From Ruminococcus sp. (lineage in GTDB: Bacteria; Bacillota; Clostridia; Oscillospirales; Ruminococcaceae), in the NCBI GenBank assembly GCA_017470535.1, contig JAFUYP010000082.1, forward strand, positions 1 through 64,000: a DNA stretch of 64,000 nt, given 5' to 3'. This document shows, one piece after another, positions 1 to 8,028 of the stretch. Numbering within the stretch: the first letter of the stretch is position 1; each line of letters starts with the position of its first letter. Under the pieces are notes generated by a model. The model was given only the letters and a program-made list of their open reading frames with translations, did not search any database and had not been told where the DNA came from. The position numbers and the translations under genes are program-made.

Positions 1-39
1 CATAACATTTTTACATATTGTTCGAATGACTGCTTTGAA

Positions 40-108
40 AAATCATTCATTGCGGTCTTTTTGGTGTGCCTGTTTTTTCATTTATTAAGATTTTGTAAAT
101 CATTCATT
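40..108. repeat. Short direct repeat near the left edge
   Basis: AAATCATTCATT occurs at 40-51 and again at 97-108 in the AT-rich stretch downstream of the first gene. No gene is seen in bases 1-122. The repeat may be chance in AT-rich DNA or part of an element end; there is no further support. Confidence 0.3.
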
Positions 109-122
109 TTCGGACTTGACTT

Positions 123-1481
123 TTATTTGCAGGTCTTCTTCCTCCTATTCCTAAAGCTCTCATACAGCCACTCCTCAAATTCCGCAGGTGTAATCTCCCC
201 ATTCTGGCACCTGTCCCTCATCTCGACTGCCTTGTAATTCCACTCTTTGAACTTGTCGGGCTTAATTTGATTGACCTTCGTTCTCGCATAATATCTCTTG
301 TAATACTTGCGGAACAGCGCAACAGCTTCATCAGTTTTCAGTCGCTCGTCATATTTCCTCTGCGCTCCGATCTGCTGACAGGTTCTCGTCTGCCCCTCAC
401 GAATTCGGTTGCAGAAATCGGAAACGTAATTGCCCTTGACGATAAAATATCTACCGCAAATCTTGCACTTGTGCAGCCTTGTGCCATACTCTAACATCTT
501 TGTAAATTCAAGCTCCAGCATATCGTGAATGGTGCTGACACGGTACTCCACAGCCATAAACCTCGGGGCGTGATAGAATAATTGCACCCTGTCCGCTTCA
601 AGCCCCAGCGCTTTTTCAAGCGGGCTCTTTTTGTTTGTGGGCTCATAGCTTGTGAGCCTTTGAGCGATCTCGGACGTATCAATATTTCCCCGTTTCAAGT
701 ACCTCGGATTGAGATTGCCGTTCATTGTAAAACGCTCTTCTCTTATGAAATCTGTCGGAGTTCCATAGACATCGGAGTAAAGCGAATACCGTTCGCATGG
801 CAAGAATTTTGACAGCTCGTCGGGGTAGAATTCTTCATCAAATACAAACTCAATTCGCCGCAGCATTTCTTTTTGTATCTCGGTGATGTAGTGAATATAC
901 ATCGGGATCGAATTTTTTGTAGAGTTCTCAATATACGGCGGAAAAATGCTGCTGTAAACAGATTGGTACAGATACCTGTCCATACTTGATAGCGTGCGCT
1001 CCATATTGCTGCTCTCGGCTTCAAGTACCTCGTCTTGGTTACGGACTATGTCCTCTCGTTTTTTGCCGCAGCTGAATAACGCCCCTAAAAGCAAAATACC
1101 GTCCTGCTCTTTTGTAAAATCGGTGTAGCAAAAGTCAAGTATTCCCTCACCGACAGTGAACGAAACATCAAGCCCCGTGAAAGCATACATCTTCCACGAG
1201 GGCGCTCTGCTGCTTCTTGAACTGAGAATAAATGCGTCACGGTAAACAAAATCTCCCTCAGCATTTATGATGTCACGTTCATCGACAGGCGCAATTGGCT
1301 CACGGTTTTCATCATCATATTCATTGACTTCGTACCGGCTTGTAACACGCACAGTCAAGATTCGCTCCTCATCATCAAGGAAGACCTTGTTGTTAAATCC
1401 GTCAAATGAAATGTCGGGGCGGTTAGCACGAATCGCATGATAAATCTCCAACGGTGTGTATTCGTAGGACTCTCTTTTCAT
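123..1481 (-). CDS. DUF6076-like zinc-finger protein of the mobile element
   Basis: A 452-residue protein of unknown function. The C-terminal quarter has a treble-clef-like pattern: CKICGRYF, then a conserved FCN and a further Cys in RTCQQIG, followed by a basic helical tail rich in Lys, Arg and Tyr. That arrangement resembles DUF6076-type proteins found beside mobilisation genes in Clostridia (family call from memory). The start is the ATG preceded by GGAGGT six bases upstream; a longer reading frame to 1517 lacks such a site. It is transcribed away from mobC and the relaxase across a shared 475-bp intergenic region, which suits an accessory or regulatory gene of the same element. Biochemical role unknown. 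Confidence 0.6.
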   Translation of the reverse strand: MKRESYEYTPLEIYHAIRANRPDISFDGFNNKVFLDDEERILTVRVTSRYEVNEYDDENREPIAPVDERDIINAEGDFVYRDAFILSSRSSRAPSWKMYAFTGLDVSFTVGEGILDFCYTDFTKEQDGILLLGALFSCGKKREDIVRNQDEVLEAESSNMERTLSSMDRYLYQSVYSSIFPPYIENSTKNSIPMYIHYITEIQKEMLRRIEFVFDEEFYPDELSKFLPCERYSLYSDVYGTPTDFIREERFTMNGNLNPRYLKRGNIDTSEIAQRLTSYEPTNKKSPLEKALGLEADRVQLFYHAPRFMAVEYRVSTIHDMLELEFTKMLEYGTRLHKCKICGRYFIVKGNYVSDFCNRIREGQTRTCQQIGAQRKYDERLKTDEAVALFRKYYKRYYARTKVNQIKPDKFKEWNYKAVEMRDRCQNGEITPAEFEEWLYESFRNRRKKTCK

Positions 1482-1565
1482 TTTTGTACCTCCGATTTTG
1501 GACAATAATAATTTCAAAACTTAATCTACAATAATTGTAGTTCTAATAATTATTGTACAAAACTA

Positions 1566-1594
1566 TTGCAATTCTGTCAAGTGGGTGATATAAT
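1566..1594 (+). promoter_or_regulatory. Sigma-A promoter of the mobilisation leader
   Basis: TTGCAA and TATAAT are separated by exactly 17 bp, and the -10 is preceded by TGA (extended -10). Predicted start of transcription is near 1601. It would drive the leader and then mobC and the relaxase. Confidence 0.7.
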
Positions 1595-1646
1595 AAAGAT
1601 GAGCTCAAACAAATGTTCCGGAGCAAAAACCTGGGAGGTGAGAAAA

Positions 1647-1685
1647 ATGTCTTCGGTACAAAGATCGGGTTTTGTACCTTTTTAA
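1647..1685 (+). CDS. Possible 12-residue leader peptide
   Basis: A strong ribosome binding site (GGGAGGTG, 1633-1640) sits six bases before an ATG that opens a 12-codon frame, MSSVQRSGFVPF, ending in TAA. The frame overlaps an inverted repeat (GGTACAAA at 1655, TTTGTACC at 1671). A good binding site in front of so short a frame between a promoter and the mob genes is typical of leader peptides that control downstream expression. The alternative is that the binding site is fortuitous. A 64-codon frame running through the same stretch in another phase has no comparable start. Confidence 0.35.
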   Translation: MSSVQRSGFVPF

Positions 1686-1733
1686 AGCTGACACATAAAA
1701 ATCTCAAATGGTACATTTTTGTGGTTTTGTACC
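1655..1733. repeat. Two nested inverted repeats of TTTTGTACC
   Basis: GGTACAAA (1655-1662) is followed by TTTTGTACC (1670-1678), and GGTACA (1710-1715) by TTTTGTACC (1725-1733). Any rightward arm can pair with any leftward arm, so the RNA can form alternative hairpins. A third, fully palindromic copy lies at 1827-1846. The repeats could be operators for an element-encoded regulator or part of an attenuator. Confidence 0.6.
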
Positions 1734-1826
1734 TGGCTGTAGATGATGTGAAAAGTTTTCAGCCCATACGGGCTGACAGTAAGATAATTGTAAATAGTGG
1801 TTTGTGACAATATCAAGCGAGCCATA

Positions 1827-1876
1827 GATTTTGTACGTACAAAATCACGCTGTTCCGACAGACCTCTGTCTGTCGG
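1827..1876. other. Candidate oriT/operator: 20-bp palindrome plus 9-bp hairpin
   Basis: GATTTTGTACGTACAAAATC (1827-1846) is a perfect palindrome. It is followed by CCGACAGAC - CTCT - GTCTGTCGG (1855-1876), a perfect 9-bp stem with a 4-base loop. The pair lies 80 bp before mobC. Relaxosome origins usually consist of an accessory-protein palindrome next to a hairpin and nick region, immediately upstream of mob genes, so an oriT is the best guess. No nick site was identified. Confidence 0.45.
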
Positions 1877-1956
1877 GCGCTAAAAACCTTACAGCTTTTG
1901 CGAACAGCGGCTCGTTGGGAGAACCCAAACCCCTGAAACGCAAGGAGGAACGCTTA

Positions 1957-2322
1957 TTGAAAATTGAGGAACAAAAGCATGAGAAAAAGTACAAACGCAA
2001 GGGACACAGAAAGGAGGTATTGTACAAAGACGACGAGTGGGAAATAGTAAAAGCGAACGCTGCTAAAATGAATTTATCCACAACAAGATACATTGTGAAG
2101 ATGTCGCTTAGTGATAATTATATGCCGCATGATATTTTTGATTTTGCGGGATTGATTAGTCAGCTTTCAAAAATAGGAACAAACATAAACCAGCTTGCAA
2201 GGAAAGCGAACACGATAAACAACATCTATGCCGAGGATTACGAGCATATGCGAAAGGAGTACAGCAGCCTTTGCCTTTTATTAAAACAAAAAATATCCAT
2301 GTTACGCCGAACCGCAGCCTGA
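1957..2322 (+). CDS. mobC: MobC-like relaxosome accessory protein
   Basis: A 121-residue mobilisation protein. The N-terminal half is very basic (Lys/Arg runs); the core has a ribbon-helix-helix-like segment (NLSTTRYIVKMSLSD), and the C-terminal half carries the family hallmark GTNINQLARKAN. MobC proteins bind oriT and help the relaxase open the DNA. The start is TTG, eight bases after GGAGG; a longer frame from 1831 would begin inside the palindrome and has no ribosome binding site. The 3' end overlaps the relaxase gene by 52 bp, indicating translational coupling. Confidence 0.8.
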   Translation: MKIEEQKHEKKYKRKGHRKEVLYKDDEWEIVKANAAKMNLSTTRYIVKMSLSDNYMPHDIFDFAGLISQLSKIGTNINQLARKANTINNIYAEDYEHMRKEYSSLCLLLKQKISMLRRTAA

Positions 2323-4025
2323 GATATATCTGCGACCCTGCAAAAACACAGAATGGTTTGAATATCGTGTCGGTAAATTGTATGCCCGACGCTCGCAACG
2401 CTTATCTTGATATGAAGCAGGTGTATGAATACTATTCCAATCGCAAGTTTAATGAGCCGATGCCCAAAAGCGGTAAGGCAAAGGTCAAGCTGATCCACTA
2501 CATTCAAGCCTTTGACCCGAAGGACAATGTCAGTATTGAAACTGCACAGCAGATAGGTCTTGACTTAGTCAAGGAAATGTTTGGAGAAGATGTGCAGGCG
2601 GTTATTGCAACACATGACGATACGGGGAAGATTCACAATCATATCGAGATCAACGTCTATGACCTAAAAGGCAGGCATTTTAGCTCCGACAAGGCTTCGC
2701 TTAATAAGATAAAAAAGCTGTCGGACGAGATTTGCAAGCAGTACGGTATCAAGCCTTTTGATCGTGAGAACTATGTCCGTAAACCAATAATCAGCGGTTA
2801 TCACGAATGGATAAATCTGAAACGTGGTACGTCTTGGAAGCAGATGATTCGTAATAAGATCGACGAGCTTATCACCATTGCCGACAGCTTTGATGATCTT
2901 CGACAGCGTATGGAGCAAGAGGGTTTCACCTTCAAGGACGGAAAGTATATTTGTGTTAAAGCTCCCAGTCAGCAGAGAAATGTGAGGCTGAAAACGCTGG
3001 GTGATAATTACACTCCCGAACGGATAGAAAAGCGTATTGCTGAACACAAGCAGACAGGTGTGGCGATATTTGCAGAGCAGTTCCAATCTGTTGCAATACA
3101 GATAAATCAAATCGCAGGGGCTTACAGCAATAATTCAACTTTAAACCATGTAAATGGTAAGTTTATGCAGATATATATGATTATCATGCAGGAAAAGATC
3201 AATAGCTTCGGTGTGCTGCAGGGAAAGCTTTCAGGTGCGGAAAAAAAGTATGCTGACCTTACTCAGAGGGTACAGGAGCTGAAAGAAAAAATTGAAACTA
3301 CAACCGAGGAGATAAAGCTTGCAGAGCATTACTTCAATGATATGGGTGTTATGCAAAGGAGATTTCCGAAGAAGGACGAGGACAAGGCTGCTGTTGCTAT
3401 CGTAAAGCAGCATAGTTTCAAAAAGAAAGAAGATATTTCTGTATTGTTGGAACAGCTTGAAAAATATCAAACTGAGCTTGCAGTATTAAACGAACAGCTA
3501 TCGTCCGCAGGCGGTGAGGTGAGAAAGTACAAGGTGCTGAATGACATCTATGACAATATGACTACCAAAGAAGACTACATATCCCGTCTGGTTAGAGAGG
3601 CAAAGGACAGAACTACCTCGGAGGAATGGAACAGTATGCTAGACGAGCAGAGGTCAATAATTCTTTCGGAGCTTGATAAAAACATATCATATCCTATGAC
3701 GGTAATGGAGAAAAAGCTGAGGGATAAACTCAAAAAGCTTTTGAATATGAATGTCGAACCCTATGAGATAGAGCAAGTCATAAGGGCGCTTGCAATCATA
3801 CGAATTGATAAAATTGATTCAATAGAAACAGCTCACACACTCTCGGGCAGAATGAAAATCTCTGCTGCTAATGCCAATGATTTTACAAAGCGAGCATCAT
3901 TCTTGCGCAGAAGTCGGGACTATGATGATCTGATAGAAGCGGTACGCAATATTGATATTTATCCGCCTGAAAAGAAATTGTCCGAAGAAAAGAAAAACCC
4001 GCCCAAGAAAAAACACGGGCGGTAA
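2271..4025 (+). CDS. Relaxase / mobilisation nuclease (MobA/VirD2 type)
   Basis: A 584-residue conjugative relaxase, which nicks oriT and stays covalently attached to the transferred strand. The N-terminal 170 residues form the nuclease domain: an N-terminal Tyr (Y19) that may be the nucleophile, and the metal-binding histidines H115, H122 and H124 (motif HNHIEIN). Residues 320-430 are a predicted coiled coil, and the C-terminus is basic. It starts at TTG with AAAGGAG eleven bases upstream, inside mobC. No type IV secretion genes are visible here, so the element is probably mobilisable rather than self-transmissible. Confidence 0.88.
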   Translation: MPFIKTKNIHVTPNRSLRYICDPAKTQNGLNIVSVNCMPDARNAYLDMKQVYEYYSNRKFNEPMPKSGKAKVKLIHYIQAFDPKDNVSIETAQQIGLDLVKEMFGEDVQAVIATHDDTGKIHNHIEINVYDLKGRHFSSDKASLNKIKKLSDEICKQYGIKPFDRENYVRKPIISGYHEWINLKRGTSWKQMIRNKIDELITIADSFDDLRQRMEQEGFTFKDGKYICVKAPSQQRNVRLKTLGDNYTPERIEKRIAEHKQTGVAIFAEQFQSVAIQINQIAGAYSNNSTLNHVNGKFMQIYMIIMQEKINSFGVLQGKLSGAEKKYADLTQRVQELKEKIETTTEEIKLAEHYFNDMGVMQRRFPKKDEDKAAVAIVKQHSFKKKEDISVLLEQLEKYQTELAVLNEQLSSAGGEVRKYKVLNDIYDNMTTKEDYISRLVREAKDRTTSEEWNSMLDEQRSIILSELDKNISYPMTVMEKKLRDKLKKLLNMNVEPYEIEQVIRALAIIRIDKIDSIETAHTLSGRMKISAANANDFTKRASFLRRSRDYDDLIEAVRNIDIYPPEKKLSEEKKNPPKKKHGR

Positions 4026-4127
4026 AAGAAAAAATATATGGGGTGATTATTATGTGCTATTTATTGCTGTTCTAACAGATAGGAACAGCTTGTGGACAAC
4101 AAAACTAAAACTATGAAAGGAAATATT

Positions 4128-4568
4128 ATGCCAAGAAAGATAACAAATGATGATCTAAAAAACAGACGTGATTTGTGCATGATGAAGATCAGACTGAATC
4201 AGCACAATATGAAAGAAACTAATGACAAGTACAGCGAAACCATTGCCGAGCTTGAAGCGAGAGAAAAGCGCAGGCAGGATATTCTGATGAAAACGCTGTT
4301 TGATGCTGCTGTCCCATACTTCGGGATAAACATTTCCCCCGAGGAGCTTGCAGAAAAGTTCAAGTGGATAATGGACAGTGACCGCAATAAGGGTGCTGTA
4401 AATATACTAAGGCAGCTTGAGGAGGAACGTGTTAAGCAGATAGAGGTAGCGGAGGCTGAGCGAATCAGCAAGCTGCGTGAGGGGCATAGTACGTTGTTTG
4501 AGAAAATAGACGAGCTTGAAAGTGAGCTTTCCAATATCTCGTCAGCTTCAGAGGTTTCCGAAACATAA
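4128..4568 (+). CDS. Small helical accessory protein of the mobile element
   Basis: A 146-residue protein, mostly charged alpha helix with coiled-coil character at both ends (LEAREKRRQDILM; KIDELESELSN) around a short hydrophobic core (DAAVPYFGINISPEELAEKFKWI). No enzyme motif is visible. ATG at 4128 is chosen because AAAGGAA sits just upstream; a GTG 12 codons earlier has no site. It follows the relaxase gene by about 100 bp and precedes the recombinase, the usual place for element cargo or DNA-processing helpers. Function unknown. Confidence 0.6.
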   Translation: MPRKITNDDLKNRRDLCMMKIRLNQHNMKETNDKYSETIAELEAREKRRQDILMKTLFDAAVPYFGINISPEELAEKFKWIMDSDRNKGAVNILRQLEEERVKQIEVAEAERISKLREGHSTLFEKIDELESELSNISSASEVSET

Positions 4569-4770
4569 CAAAAATCGCAGTATCGCCAACTGCATTTCTA
4601 ATTGATGCGTCATCACCATGCAAAAATATATATTCACCATTACAGTAAGCAACCGGTTTAGGACGGGCTGATCTTTCGCAGCATTTCGCCACGCTGTGTA
4701 TTCGCCTGTTTTATGATAGTCATAAATAGATCAGATCAGCTAAAGTCCGCAGTTTTATGTAAGGAAAAAT
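4569..4770. other. Intergenic stretch with a possible minus-strand gene remnant
   Basis: About 200 bp without an intact gene. On the minus strand, 4692 down to about 4550 reads as a plausible protein fragment (MAKCCERSARPKPVAY, then GEYIFLHGDDASIRNAVGD) before running into the antisense of the upstream gene. It has no convincing ribosome binding site and no recognised family. It may be a relic of a gene disrupted when the element was assembled. Confidence 0.25.
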
Positions 4771-4965
4771 TTGAGTAAGGTTTTAGAAACAAAAACAGAA
4801 TTTACACAACAACAGATCGAGATGCTTGCAGCGAGCTTTTACCCTGTGATAAAAGCTTACTTTGAAAGTGAGGAGGGTAAGGCGGAGTATCAGAAATACC
4901 TTGATAAAAAAGCTGATGTCGCCAGATCGGCAAAAGAGAATGATAATGATAACAGCGCTGCATAG
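4771..4965 (+). CDS. 64-residue protein preceding the serine recombinase
   Basis: A small acidic/basic helical protein, start TTG with AAGGAAAA just upstream. The central part (IEMLAASFYPVIKAYFESEEGKAEY) is predicted as two helices; the tail is a low-complexity Asp/Asn run. Small genes of this kind often sit directly before large serine recombinases in Clostridia elements, where a directionality-factor role is possible but not shown. It lacks a recognisable DNA-binding motif. Confidence 0.5.
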   Translation: MSKVLETKTEFTQQQIEMLAASFYPVIKAYFESEEGKAEYQKYLDKKADVARSAKENDNDNSAA

Positions 4966-4987
4966 AATACTTTTACGCTTTAAAGTG

Positions 4988-5070
4988 TTGACACAAAACT
5001 AAAAGTGTGGTATAATGGAGGCAGCAGGGAGCAGCAGGAATGGTCTGCGGGACAGAGGTGGGTATATACC
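4988..5070 (+). promoter_or_regulatory. Perfect sigma-A promoter and palindrome before the recombinase
   Basis: TTGACA (4988-4993) and TATAAT (5011-5016) match consensus exactly with a 17-bp spacer, and TGG before the -10 gives an extended -10. Downstream lie direct GCAGCAGG repeats (about 5022-5038) and the perfect palindrome GGTATATACC (5061-5070), which could be an operator or recombination site. The gene has a GGGAGG site. Confidence 0.8.
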
Positions 5071-5093
5071 ACATGAGCAAAGGGAGGTAATAA

Positions 5094-6563
5094 ATGAAGG
5101 CAGTTATTTATGCGAGGTACTCATGCGATCATCAGAGAGAAGAAAGCATTGAGGGTCAGCTAAGAGAATGCAGGGCCTTTGCCGACAAGAAAGGCATTAC
5201 TGTATTGGATGTATATATCGACAGAGCGATGTCTGCAAAGACAGACAACAGACCGCAGTTTCAGAAGATGATAAAGGACAGCGGCAAGGGATTGTTTGAT
5301 GCAATAATCGTATGGAAGCTTGACAGGTTTGCAAGAAACAGATATGACTCTGCACATTACAAAGCACAGCTAAGGAAGAATGGTGTCAAGGTAGTATCGG
5401 CAACAGAAGTCATTTCCGAAGGTGCAGAGGGGATAATACTTGAATCTGTTCTGGAGGGCTTTGCGGAATACTATTCGGCCGAGCTTTCGGAAAAGGTCAT
5501 AAGGGGAATGAAAGAAAATGCTTACAAGTGCAAGTACAACGGGAGCTTTGTTCCTATAGGATATGTAATAGATGATGACAAGCATTATCAGATAGACCCC
5601 TTGACAGCACCTTATGTAAAGGACGCATTTGAGATGTATGCAAACGGCATGATGATCAAGGATATTGTGGAATATCTTAATTCAAAAGGAATAAGATCTC
5701 AGCATGGCAAGCCTATCATTAAAACCAAGGTTACTGCTATGTTTAACAACTCAAAGTACAGGGGGCAGTATAAATACCGTGATGTAGTCATAGAGGACGG
5801 TGTTCCGAGGATAGTGTCTGACGAGCTTTTTCATAAGGTACAGCAAAGGCTTGAAAAGAACAAGCAGTCACGTTCAAGATTCAAGGCAAAGGAAGAATAC
5901 TTTTTATCGACAAAGCTTGTATGCTCGCATTGCGGAGCTTTTATGGTAGGTGAAAGCGGAACGGGCAAAAGCGGTACGATCTACAACTATTACAAATGCA
6001 GCAATGTAAAAAAGCACAAGGGCTGTCACAAGTCGTCCATCAGAAAGAGCGTTGCCGAGAAACTTGTATTTGAAAAGGTAATGACAGAGATGTTTACCGA
6101 TGATATGATAGAGGATATTGCAGAAAGTCTTTTAAAGCTTCAGCAGCGTGAGAATACCGCCGTACCTTTATTGCAAAGGCAGCTTGCTGATATAGAGAAG
6201 GGTATCGAAAATATGCTCAATGCTATGCAGGCCGGTATCCTTACGAAATCAACAAAAAAGCGCCTTGATGAATTAGAGGCGCAAAAGGAAAAGTTAGAGC
6301 TTGACATTATGCGTGAGCAGATACAAACCGAGATACTCACCAAAGACCAGATCATATTCTGGCTGAGAAAAAGCAAGGAGCTTGACCTTACAAATGATGA
6401 CAACAAGCGGATACTTATTGATACTTTTATTAGCTCTATCAATGCTTATGATGATAGGCTGGTGGTGTGCTTTAATACCCGTGAAAAAATGAGTGCGAGC
6501 GTTCTTTTGACGGGTGGGTGTTCGGATAGTGGAGGGGTGGGCGCACCAGAAAAGATCTCGTAA
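5094..6563 (+). CDS. Large serine recombinase
   Basis: A 489-residue site-specific recombinase that integrates or excises the element through a Ser-DNA intermediate. Residues 1-140 are the resolvase catalytic domain with nucleophile S10 in ARYSCDHQ and the KLDRFARNR motif. Residues 150-250 form the recombinase domain. A zinc beta-ribbon follows (C277, C280, C302, C311), then a coiled coil at about 345-420. Length is normal for the family. The promoter just upstream matches consensus, so expression is probably repressed by element factors. It ends at a terminator and faces the tyrosine integrase. Confidence 0.92.
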   Translation: MKAVIYARYSCDHQREESIEGQLRECRAFADKKGITVLDVYIDRAMSAKTDNRPQFQKMIKDSGKGLFDAIIVWKLDRFARNRYDSAHYKAQLRKNGVKVVSATEVISEGAEGIILESVLEGFAEYYSAELSEKVIRGMKENAYKCKYNGSFVPIGYVIDDDKHYQIDPLTAPYVKDAFEMYANGMMIKDIVEYLNSKGIRSQHGKPIIKTKVTAMFNNSKYRGQYKYRDVVIEDGVPRIVSDELFHKVQQRLEKNKQSRSRFKAKEEYFLSTKLVCSHCGAFMVGESGTGKSGTIYNYYKCSNVKKHKGCHKSSIRKSVAEKLVFEKVMTEMFTDDMIEDIAESLLKLQQRENTAVPLLQRQLADIEKGIENMLNAMQAGILTKSTKKRLDELEAQKEKLELDIMREQIQTEILTKDQIIFWLRKSKELDLTNDDNKRILIDTFISSINAYDDRLVVCFNTREKMSASVLLTGGCSDSGGVGAPEKIS

Positions 6564-6586
6564 ACACAGCGTTTGCGAGATTTTTT
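6555..6586 (+). terminator. Intrinsic terminator after the serine recombinase
   Basis: ATCTCGTAAAC pairs with GTTTGCGAGAT (11 bp, one mismatch) around a 5-base loop and is followed by six T. The hairpin overlaps the recombinase stop codon. Confidence 0.75.
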
Positions 6587-6604
6587 ATGCCCAAAATCAG
6601 CCGC

Positions 6605-6644
6605 TGTCCATTACTTGTCCATTATTGTAACTTGGCTGTCCATT
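6605..6644. repeat. Three TGTCCATT repeats at helical spacing next to int
   Basis: TGTCCATT occurs at 6605, 6616 and 6637, i.e. 11 and 21 bp apart, so all copies face the same side of the helix. They lie 23 bp beyond the 3' end of the tyrosine integrase gene. Arm-type binding sites of Tn916-like integrases are short direct repeats close to int, so this is a candidate arm-site array near an element end. Confidence 0.5.
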
Positions 6645-6666
6645 GTGTGACCTGATGTAAGTTTAT

Positions 6667-7851
6667 TCAGCTTGCATCGGGCTTTTTCTTTTTAAAGTCA
6701 AGCACGTTTGCGATAGCATCACCTGCCCTCGCCTGCGCCTGCTGAAAGGTATGGCAGTAAATGGAAGTTGTTGTTCCAATAACACTATGCCCTAACGCAC
6801 TCGATACCGCCGCAGGGTCAACTCCCTCATTGATAAGGGAGCTGGCATAGAAGTGACGTAGGGAGTGTATGTCGCAGAACTTGAAATCGTGCGACTCGCA
6901 GAACCTCTTGAACCAGATGTACGGCGTGGTGTGATACATGGGCAAGCCGTTCTCCTGCACAAAAAGTCTGTCGGTGTCCGTCCACTTGCTGCCCATAAGC
7001 GCCCTGAAAGCGTCCTGCTCTGACTTGTAGCTTTTCAGCAAGTTCATTACATGGTCGGGAAATTTAAGCGAGCGCTGCGACTTCTTCGTTTTTGTGGTGT
7101 CGGTGTAGGTGCCTTTGCTTGCGGTGTAGTTGGACGTTCTCCAAACGCTTATGATATTATTATCAAAGTCAATATCCTTCCACTCCAAGCCCAAAAGCTC
7201 ACCCCTGCGAAAGCCACTGTATATCGCCAATGTAAAGAACACCTTGTATTTTAAAGGGGCGTCATCCAACAGCTCAAACAGCTTTTCGACCTCTTCAAGC
7301 GTGTAGATCTCTTTTTCTTTTTTGCTGCCCTTCGGCACGCTGACCTTAGCACACGGGTTGTCCGACAGCATATCCATTTTTACCGCATACGCAAAAACAT
7401 CGCTGATAAAGCTAAGATGATGAACGACCGTCTTGCGTGAAAGCGGCTTGCCGCTGCGGAGATTTTTGCCGTTCTGCGACAGATCATTGATAAACTGCTG
7501 AATGTGCCTTGCGGTTATCTTGTCTATCCGCATATGCCCGAGCGCAGGATATACCCTCGCTTTGAGGTTCTTCATTCGCTCAAAAGATGTGTTCCTAAGA
7601 TTGAGTTTTGCATACTCTTCAAACCACTGCTCCGCAAATTCCTCAAACTTTACATTCGCTGTGACCTGCCCTCGCAAGCATTTTTCCTCAAATAAGATTG
7701 CCTGCTTTTGAACTTCCTTTTCTGCCTGCTTGGGTGTCATGCCCTCTGGCGGTTTCCAGCTCATCGTCTGCACGACTTGCTCACCGTTGAGCTTGTACCC
7801 GCACGATACTCGAATTTGATATGTATTTCCTCTTTTTCTGATATTTGCCAT
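6667..7851 (-). CDS. Tyrosine integrase (Tn916/phage type)
   Basis: A 394-residue integrase. It has an N-terminal arm-binding domain (about 1-60), a core-binding SAM-like domain (about 65-165) and a C-terminal catalytic domain. Catalytic residues visible are the Arg in YSGFRRGELL, the Lys in the TKTKKSQRSL stretch, HSLRH, the His in LGHS and the nucleophile Tyr in SIYCHTF. The start has GGAGGG seven bases upstream. Its 3' end faces the serine recombinase, so two unrelated integration systems lie back to back, suggesting nested or composite elements. Confidence 0.92.
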   Translation of the reverse strand: MANIRKRGNTYQIRVSCGYKLNGEQVVQTMSWKPPEGMTPKQAEKEVQKQAILFEEKCLRGQVTANVKFEEFAEQWFEEYAKLNLRNTSFERMKNLKARVYPALGHMRIDKITARHIQQFINDLSQNGKNLRSGKPLSRKTVVHHLSFISDVFAYAVKMDMLSDNPCAKVSVPKGSKKEKEIYTLEEVEKLFELLDDAPLKYKVFFTLAIYSGFRRGELLGLEWKDIDFDNNIISVWRTSNYTASKGTYTDTTKTKKSQRSLKFPDHVMNLLKSYKSEQDAFRALMGSKWTDTDRLFVQENGLPMYHTTPYIWFKRFCESHDFKFCDIHSLRHFYASSLINEGVDPAAVSSALGHSVIGTTTSIYCHTFQQAQARAGDAIANVLDFKKKKPDAS

Positions 7852-7921
7852 GTCTGATCCCTCCTATGGTTGTCCGTCAGGACAAACATTGATCAGTACC
7901 TCTGACATCTCTGTAATTATC

Positions 7922-7950
7922 ATTATACACTATTTCACGTTGTAAAGCAA
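7922..7950 (-). promoter_or_regulatory. Probable promoter of the integrase gene
   Basis: Read on the minus strand, TTGCTT (7950-7945) and TATAAT (7927-7922) are 17 bp apart. The start would be near 7915, about 65 bases before the integrase ATG. Confidence 0.55.
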
Positions 7951-8028
7951 TAAAGCGAATTGAAAACTTTTTATTACAAAGATGTCGGGTCTTAATTCTT
8001 TTGTTCTGTTATCTATTTATGTTTTTCC

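Noticed and set aside
1613..1807. 64-codon plus-strand frame in the mob leader
   Set aside because: No ribosome binding site at its start and it crosses the inverted repeats; the short frame at 1647 has the real site.
4465..4692. 75-codon minus-strand frame MAKCCERSARPKP...
   Set aside because: The first part looks protein-like, but it runs antisense into the upstream gene, has no clear ribosome binding site and no recognised family; kept only as a possible relic.
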